Positions 7,190 through 11,038 of a stretch of DNA of 11,038 nt are shown here, piece after piece (positions within the stretch are counted from its first letter, which is position 1; each line of letters begins with the position of its first letter). Source of the DNA: an uncultured Porphyromonadaceae bacterium (GTDB lineage Bacteria; Bacteroidota; Bacteroidia; Bacteroidales; Muribaculaceae); NCBI GenBank assembly GCA_900555165.1, contig USKE01000046.1, positions 1 through 11,038 of the forward strand. Reading direction: 5' to 3'. The translations under genes and the position numbers were made by a program. Under the pieces are notes generated by a model that worked only from the letters and a program-made list of their open reading frames with translations, did no database searches and had not been told where the DNA came from.

Positions 7190-7654
7190 ATGAAGACAGA
7201 AGTCAGAATTGACAAATGGCTCTGGGCAGTGCGCCTGTTCAAGACACGCACCATATCCACCGATTCCTGCAAGAAAGGTCGCGTCACGCTGAAGGTGCAG
7301 GGCTCGGGCCCTGAGATACCGGCCAAACCGTCTCGCATGATACATGTCGGTGATGTAGTGATGGTGCGCAAGCCCCCGGTGACATATTCGTTTCTGGTGA
7401 AGGCCCTCACCGAGAACCGGCTTGGCGCAAAACTTGTGCCCGAGTATCTTGACAACATCACGCCGAAAGACCAGCTCGATCTGCTCGATGTAGTGAAAAT
7501 CTCGGGATTCGTTGACCGTCGCAAAGGGCTTGGCCGTCCCACAAAGCGAGAGGGACGCGACCTTGCCCGTTTCACCGACGACATCTATTCGTCTGATGAC
7601 CTTGGCTGGGATTTCGACTTCGACGAAGACGATTTCGATGACGATACCGACTGA
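7190..7654 (+). CDS. hslR: S4-domain RNA-binding protein, Hsp15/HslR family
   Basis: The product is 154 residues. An S4 domain fills about residues 4-70 and opens with the diagnostic RIDKWLWAVRLFKTR. In E. coli, Hsp15 (HslR) binds 50S subunits carrying stalled nascent chains attached to tRNA and helps recycle them; the same role is likely here and fits the pth gene 36 nt upstream. After the domain comes a basic patch at 110-123 (7 Arg/Lys in 14) and then an acidic tail at 130-154 with 14 Asp/Glu in 25, containing DFDFDEDDFDDD. The E. coli protein does not have such an acidic tail as far as I recall. The ATG at 7190 begins directly with the S4 domain, so no other start is needed. Confidence 0.92.
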   Translation: MKTEVRIDKWLWAVRLFKTRTISTDSCKKGRVTLKVQGSGPEIPAKPSRMIHVGDVVMVRKPPVTYSFLVKALTENRLGAKLVPEYLDNITPKDQLDLLDVVKISGFVDRRKGLGRPTKREGRDLARFTDDIYSSDDLGWDFDFDEDDFDDDTD

Positions 7655-7665
7655 TTCCCGAAACA

Positions 7666-7804
7666 AATGAGGGTGTTGCAGGACCCATTTTTCGCCTAAA
7701 TAGTAGGGACATCGCTTTGCGATGTTTGGTTGGCAATCAACAAGTTAACCAAACATCGCAAAGCGATGTCCCTACATTTTGTATAATTCTGCAACGCCCT
7801 CATT
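7666..7804. repeat. Outer inverted repeat enclosing a palindromic insertion
   Basis: The 16-base arms at 7666-7681 and 7789-7804 are complementary except for one G-T pairing position (core GAGGGTGTTGCAG against CTGCAACGCCCTC). They sit between two convergent genes, where a bidirectional terminator is expected, but a second and longer palindrome separates them. A third copy, GAGGGTGTT at 7815-7823, overlaps the stop codon of the next gene. Confidence 0.7.
7703..7775. repeat. Perfect 29-bp inverted repeat with 15-nt loop, MITE- or REP-like
   Basis: Arms 7703-7731 and 7747-7775 are perfect reverse complements; the outer tips read GTAGGGACATCGC and GCGATGTCCCTAC. Each arm is itself a hairpin (ACATCGC, three bases, GCGATGT), so the DNA could form a four-armed structure. 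I see no target-site duplication and no open frame inside. It resembles dispersed intergenic palindromes of bacterial genomes; copies elsewhere cannot be seen from this window. Confidence 0.75.
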
Positions 7805-7827
7805 CTCGTATGGGGAGGGTGTTATTT
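7793..7827 (+). terminator. Candidate terminator for hslR in the convergent spacer
   Basis: AACGCCCTC (7793-7801) can pair with GAGGGTGTT (7815-7823) with one G-T pair around a 13-nt loop, and ATTTTG follows on the plus strand. On the minus strand the same stem follows the DUF4136 stop codon but without a T-run. The T-tract is short, so this is tentative. Confidence 0.45.
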
Positions 7828-8439
7828 TGTGCGGTACTGGGGGAGCAGTGGTACGGAGAATTTCGAGAACAGGGTCTGCACGGCCTGTGCGATACCTGAA
7901 AGATTGCGGTAGCCAGACTGCTGTCCGTTGTCAAGTATGGTGGCTACAGATGCCGAGTAGAGCGGGGTCTTGGTGTCGACATTCACGAAGTCCATGGTCA
8001 GCACACCCTCTTTGTATATGCCGGTGATTACCTGAGCGTTCGAGTAGTATCCGGGATTCCAGTACGGGCCGTAGTTATAGCGCGGCCACATGTAATATGG
8101 ATAATACGGGCCGTTGTAGGGGAACCAGCCGGGCTGTACGAGCGGCTCGGTGGAGATTTCGCGGTGTGTGGTCACGGCGATATTGATGAGCAACGGAGAA
8201 TCGGCATTTTCGGTAAATCCGCGCATCTCCATCTCCTGTCTGATGGCAGCGGCGATATTGTAATATGTCACCGATTCCATGCCCGGAGGGAGCGAACCCA
8301 TATCGGGGGTGACGATGCGGAACGTGGAATATTGCGATAGATTCGCGCCGTTGTAGGTCTCGCTGTTGACCAGCTGATAGGGTGAGCATCCTGTCAGCAA
8401 AGCCATAACGGCGACAACAAGAAACAGATATTTTTTCAT
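7822..8439 (-). CDS. DUF4136 family lipoprotein with a Pro/Tyr/Trp-rich segment
   Basis: The product is 205 residues. The N-terminus (MKKY, hydrophobic run, LLTGC18) is a classic lipoprotein signal, so the mature protein is anchored in the cell envelope. The body matches what I know of DUF4136: an early YSTFRIV strand, NIAAAIRQEMEMRGF helix, LLINIAVTTH strand, GVLTMDFVNVDTKTPLYSA and a terminal AIAQAVQTLFSKF-like helix (GIAQAVQTLFSKF). The function of this family is unknown to me. Residues 102-132 hold 10 Tyr, 3 Trp and 7 Pro, an aromatic loop that may bind surfaces or glycans. A two-tier dyad ends two bases before the ATG. The gene converges with hslR and lies downstream of a HAD gene on the same strand. 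Confidence 0.8.
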   Translation of the reverse strand: MKKYLFLVVAVMALLTGCSPYQLVNSETYNGANLSQYSTFRIVTPDMGSLPPGMESVTYYNIAAAIRQEMEMRGFTENADSPLLINIAVTTHREISTEPLVQPGWFPYNGPYYPYYMWPRYNYGPYWNPGYYSNAQVITGIYKEGVLTMDFVNVDTKTPLYSASVATILDNGQQSGYRNLSGIAQAVQTLFSKFSVPLLPQYRTK

Positions 8440-8441
8440 GA

Positions 8442-8485
8442 CTCGTGAAGTTAAAACGTTTATTAATATAACGTTTTGTCACGAG
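8442..8485. promoter_or_regulatory. Two-tier dyad abutting the DUF4136 gene start
   Basis: CTCGTGA (8442-8448) pairs with TCACGAG (8479-8485), and inside it AAAACGTT (8453-8460) pairs with AACGTTTT (8470-8477). Both arm pairs are perfect. The structure ends two bases from the DUF4136 start codon on the minus strand. It could be an operator, a hairpin masking the start, or a terminator for the upstream HAD gene; no strong T-run favours the last. Confidence 0.55.
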
Positions 8486-8523
8486 AAACGGTTTATGCAG
8501 GCACAGCTGCCGTTTATGCGTTT

Positions 8524-9171
8524 TTATACGTTGGCAAACAAAGCGGCGACACTTTCGTAATCCACATCGGCAAGCGAGGATACTACGAGGTCGGCCTTTC
8601 CCGCTATGGATTCTGCCGGATTGGTGGTGGCTATCCCCACGACCTTGGCGCCGGCACGCCTCCCAGACTCAAGTCCCTGGAATGAATCCTCGAACACCAC
8701 GGCATCGGCCGGTGAGCATCCGCACCGTGCCGCCCCCACAAGATAAGGTTCGGGGTGGGGTTTGGAATGTGTCACGTCGGCGGCTGTGACGATGTGGTCG
8801 AAATGCCCCTTGAAATCAGGATGCTGGTCGAAGAGAAAACGCATTTTCTTTTCATCCGAACTGGTCACGATCACTGTGGCTATGCCGCGTGCCCGCAGAC
8901 TGTCGACAAACTCAAGCGCGCCATCGAACACAGGGTATACAATCTCGTTCTCGAACTGATGCAACAGCCTGTCGACGTCGGCGCGTATCGCCGGCTCCGA
9001 AAAATGGGTCTCAAGAATCTCGACCAGCGTGGTGCCCTTGATATCCTGTGCGAATGTGGGTGAGGGCAGATGATGCACGCGGCCCACTTCGGCCCAGAAT
9101 TGCGTGTAAAGAGTCTCAGAGTCAATCAGCACTCCGTCAAGGTCAAATAATGCGGCTTTAAACTGTGGCAT
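8524..9171 (-). CDS. HAD-family phosphatase/phosphomutase, beta-phosphoglucomutase-like
   Basis: The product is 215 residues and probably cytoplasmic. All four HAD motifs are present: FDLDGVLIDSE with nucleophile D10 and D12, VTSS at 102-105, K137 in SKPHPEP, and VFEDSFQG with E161-D162 for Mg2+ binding. Residues about 17-85 form the small alpha-helical cap of the C1 type. The layout fits the beta-phosphoglucomutase and phosphoglycolate phosphatase branch, which isomerises or dephosphorylates sugar phosphates. The substrate is not decidable from sequence. The ATG at 9171 puts motif I at the usual place. It is divergent from the MATE gene and has its own -7 box (TAAATTTG). The DUF4136 gene follows after 84 nt. 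Confidence 0.9.
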   Translation of the reverse strand: MPQFKAALFDLDGVLIDSETLYTQFWAEVGRVHHLPSPTFAQDIKGTTLVEILETHFSEPAIRADVDRLLHQFENEIVYPVFDGALEFVDSLRARGIATVIVTSSDEKKMRFLFDQHPDFKGHFDHIVTAADVTHSKPHPEPYLVGAARCGCSPADAVVFEDSFQGLESGRRAGAKVVGIATTNPAESIAGKADLVVSSLADVDYESVAALFANV

Positions 9172-9193
9172 ACGGTTCTGTGTTTCGAGGGGG

Positions 9194-9201
9194 CAAATTT
9201 A
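9194..9201 (-). promoter_or_regulatory. Bacteroidetes -7 box for the HAD gene
   Basis: TAAATTTG on the minus strand matches TAnnTTTG exactly, 22 nt before the ATG at 9171. A clear -33 TTTG at the expected spacing is missing. Confidence 0.55.
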
Positions 9202-9236
9202 GCAATTTATAACATGAAATCACCATTCTTTTTTGT

Positions 9237-9244
9237 TAATTTTG
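9237..9244 (+). promoter_or_regulatory. Bacteroidetes -7 box for the MATE gene
   Basis: TAATTTTG matches TAnnTTTG exactly, 18 nt before the ATG at 9263, giving a very short leader. It also overlaps an in-frame TTG region, which argues against a start upstream of 9263. No clear -33 element is seen. Confidence 0.55.
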
Positions 9245-9262
9245 TGTCAATTTGAATCACTG

Positions 9263-10717
9263 ATGCTTGCCTCCACCTCAGATTCACCATTGATTCCTGA
9301 CGGGCCGCGTGACTCGGCCCCGTCAGTGACGACTGATCAGAGTCCGGCCACACTCGGCACGGCTCCGATCGGGAGGCTGCTGCTCAAATATTCCGTACCG
9401 GCCATCATAGCAAGTGTGGCCGTGTCGTTCTACAATATAATCGACTCGATTTTCATCGGTCGCGGTGTCGGCGCCATGGCCATAGCCGGGCTTGCAATCA
9501 CCTTCCCGCTGATGAACCTGGTGAATGCCTTCTGCACTCTGATAGCCTCTGGCGGGGCGACAATCAGTTCAATCTATCTCGGCCAGCAAAAAATCGACAA
9601 GGCCACGGCGACTGTAAACAACGTGATGTTGCTATGCCTGGTCAATTCGGTGTTTTTCGGCGCGCTTGCCTTGATATTCCTTGACCCTGTGCTCCGGCTT
9701 TTCGGCGCCACGGAGGCAACCATACGGTATGCCGCCGAATTCATGCGCGTGATACTGTGGGGCACGCCGCTGACATTCGTGTTCATTGGGCTGAACAACC
9801 TGATGAGGGCCACAGGCTATCCGCGCAAGGCCATGATATCGGCCCTGCTGTCGGTGGTGGCGAATGTGGTTCTCGCCCCGCTGTTCATCTATACTTTCGA
9901 CTTGGGAATCGCCGGGGCTGCCGAGGCCACTCTGATAGGGCAGGGAATTGCATTCATCTGGGTGCTGTCGCATTTCATGTCAAAGAAAAGCTACGTGCAC
10001 TTCCAGTGGAACAATAGCTGGTTCGACTGGTCGATAGTAAAGCGTATCTACGGCATCGGCCTTTCGCCGTTTTTCATGAACGTGACGGCCTGCGTGGTGG
10101 TGGTGTTCCTGAACAAATCACTGCTTGACTACGGCGGTGACCGCGGCGACCTTGCCGTGGGCGCCTACGGCATACTCAACCGCGTGACAATGGTCTTCAT
10201 CATGGTCACGTTCGGCGTCACCCAGGGCATGCAGCCTATACTCGGCTACAACTGGGGGGCTGAGAACTGGCCGCGTGTCAAAGCCACCTTGAAGAAAGGC
10301 ATCGTCATCGGCGTTTCCGTCACCACCCTCGGATTCATTATCACCCAATGCCTCCCTGATCAGCTGGCATCGCTCTTTACGACCGACCGTGAGCTTATAG
10401 CGATGGCGCACAACGGATTCCGCATATTCTTCATCTGCTATCCCGTAGTGGGGGCGCAGGTTGTGATACAGAACTATTTCCAGTCTATCGGCAAGCCAAA
10501 ACTGTCGATATTCCTGTCACTGACCAGGCAGCTGCTTTTCCTGCTGCCATTCCTGTTCGTTCTCCCGCCGCTTTTGGGTATAAACGGTGTGTGGGCCTCT
10601 ATGGCAGGCAGTGACATGCTCGCGTTCATAGTGGCCGTGATAACCATACTTGTCATGCTCCACAGACAGAAACAAAATCCATTCGGCAATGCAACACGAC
10701 ATACAGTTACGAATTGA
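9263..10717 (+). CDS. MATE family multidrug efflux transporter (MepA-like)
   Basis: The product is 484 residues, close to the family norm, and should be an inner-membrane cation-coupled antiporter exporting drugs or metabolites. After a hydrophilic, Ser/Pro/Thr-rich N-terminal tail of about 34 residues, hydrophobic stretches consistent with twelve membrane segments follow in two homologous halves. Family motifs include KYSVPAIIASVAVSFYNIID, GLNNLMRATGYPRKAM in the first half and GAYGILNR, GVTQGMQPILGYNWGA in the second; the last is typical of the MepA branch. I chose the ATG at 9263: an upstream in-frame TTG (9233) overlaps the promoter box. The last 29 bases overlap the start of the next gene, indicating translational coupling. 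The exported substrate is unknown. Confidence 0.93.
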   Translation: MLASTSDSPLIPDGPRDSAPSVTTDQSPATLGTAPIGRLLLKYSVPAIIASVAVSFYNIIDSIFIGRGVGAMAIAGLAITFPLMNLVNAFCTLIASGGATISSIYLGQQKIDKATATVNNVMLLCLVNSVFFGALALIFLDPVLRLFGATEATIRYAAEFMRVILWGTPLTFVFIGLNNLMRATGYPRKAMISALLSVVANVVLAPLFIYTFDLGIAGAAEATLIGQGIAFIWVLSHFMSKKSYVHFQWNNSWFDWSIVKRIYGIGLSPFFMNVTACVVVVFLNKSLLDYGGDRGDLAVGAYGILNRVTMVFIMVTFGVTQGMQPILGYNWGAENWPRVKATLKKGIVIGVSVTTLGFIITQCLPDQLASLFTTDRELIAMAHNGFRIFFICYPVVGAQVVIQNYFQSIGKPKLSIFLSLTRQLLFLLPFLFVLPPLLGINGVWASMAGSDMLAFIVAVITILVMLHRQKQNPFGNATRHTVTN

Positions 10718-11038
10718 ACCGCAGGATGCCGCGTCAGACTCGCGGCTCACAGGTGCCGCCGCACGTCAGCTCGGCATTGCGCCGGCGCATATAAACGCAG
10801 TGAGGGTGATACGCCGTTCGGTCGACGGGCGCCAGCGCCGCGTGATGATGAACATCACTCTGCGCGTATGGGTAGATGAAACACCGGCCGAGAGCCTCCT
10901 GAAACCGGAAATCTATGCCGTGTTGCCTGACGATGCCCCACAGGGGGTGATTGTGGGGGCGGGGCCCGCCGGACTGTTTGCCGCGCTGCGCCTGATACAG
11001 CTCGGCATCCGGCCCGTCGTGCTTGAACGGGGCAAAAG
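10689..11038 (+). CDS. FAD-dependent oxidoreductase, N-terminal 116 residues (cut by window edge)
   Basis: An ATG at 10689 opens a frame that stays clear to the right edge. The first 80 or so residues (opening MQHDIQLRIEPQDA, with AVRVIRRSVDGRQRRV) form a small basic domain of the kind preceding the nucleotide-binding fold in the uncharacterised FAD-dependent dehydrogenases common in anaerobes. The dinucleotide-binding motif follows: VIVGAGPAGLFAA at 87-99, with E113 in VVLERGK at the end of the second strand as the ribose-binding acid. Full-length relatives are around 520 residues, so most of the protein lies beyond the window. Its start overlaps the MATE gene by 29 nt. Substrate is unknown, and its link to efflux is only positional. 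Confidence 0.88.
   Translation, partial: MQHDIQLRIEPQDAASDSRLTGAAARQLGIAPAHINAVRVIRRSVDGRQRRVMMNITLRVWVDETPAESLLKPEIYAVLPDDAPQGVIVGAGPAGLFAALRLIQLGIRPVVLERGK

Noticed and set aside
6569..7666. Antisense frames of 198 and 164 codons opposite pth and hslR
   Set aside because: Both overlap confidently identified genes with intact active-site or S4 motifs.
8487..8520. Repeated GTTTATGC with a small GGCA...TGCC hairpin downstream of the HAD gene
   Set aside because: Stem of four pairs and no T-run on the minus strand; too weak to call a terminator.

Overview
The window looks like core chromosome of a member of the Bacteroidales. The evidence is: a type IX secretion translocon gene (sprA) directly downstream of ruvA; the neighbour order rplY-pth-hslR; start sites without clear Shine-Dalgarno sequences; and several copies of the Bacteroidetes -7 promoter box TAnnTTTG. 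The moderately high GC and the protein flavour suggest Muribaculaceae or a relative. That family-level placement is inference and rests on no search.

Left part (1-5659, all minus strand). Read in transcription order, this is a class A beta-lactamase lipoprotein of the CfxA type, a flavin-reductase-fold protein, ruvA (Holliday-junction helicase subunit) and the first 1117 codons of sprA, which runs off the left edge. The first three genes are 19-21 nt apart and could be one transcript. A 112-nt spacer with a palindrome precedes sprA. A dense divergent promoter region (5660-5852) separates this block from the next; two -7 boxes face away from each other around an imperfect 20-bp dyad.

Middle part (5853-7654, plus strand). 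rplY (ribosomal protein L25/Ctc) follows a structured leader of about 125 nt and ends in a clear hairpin terminator. pth (peptidyl-tRNA hydrolase) begins only 11 nt after the terminator's T-run, followed by hslR (S4-domain RNA-binding protein). All three act on ribosomes or on peptidyl-tRNA and stalled nascent chains, so this is a translation maintenance cluster.

Right part (7655-11038). A convergent spacer holds a striking nested inverted repeat. A DUF4136 lipoprotein gene follows on the minus strand with a two-tier dyad touching its start codon, then a minus-strand HAD phosphatase/phosphomutase gene. Divergent from the HAD gene is a MATE efflux transporter on the plus strand, whose end overlaps the start of an FAD-dependent oxidoreductase cut by the right edge. 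No tRNA, rRNA, CRISPR array, integrase or transposase gene was seen, and no clearly new multi-gene system. The items most worth a second look are the nested palindromes, the rplY leader, the shared bla/rplY regulatory dyad and the resistance-type beta-lactamase at the head of a core operon.
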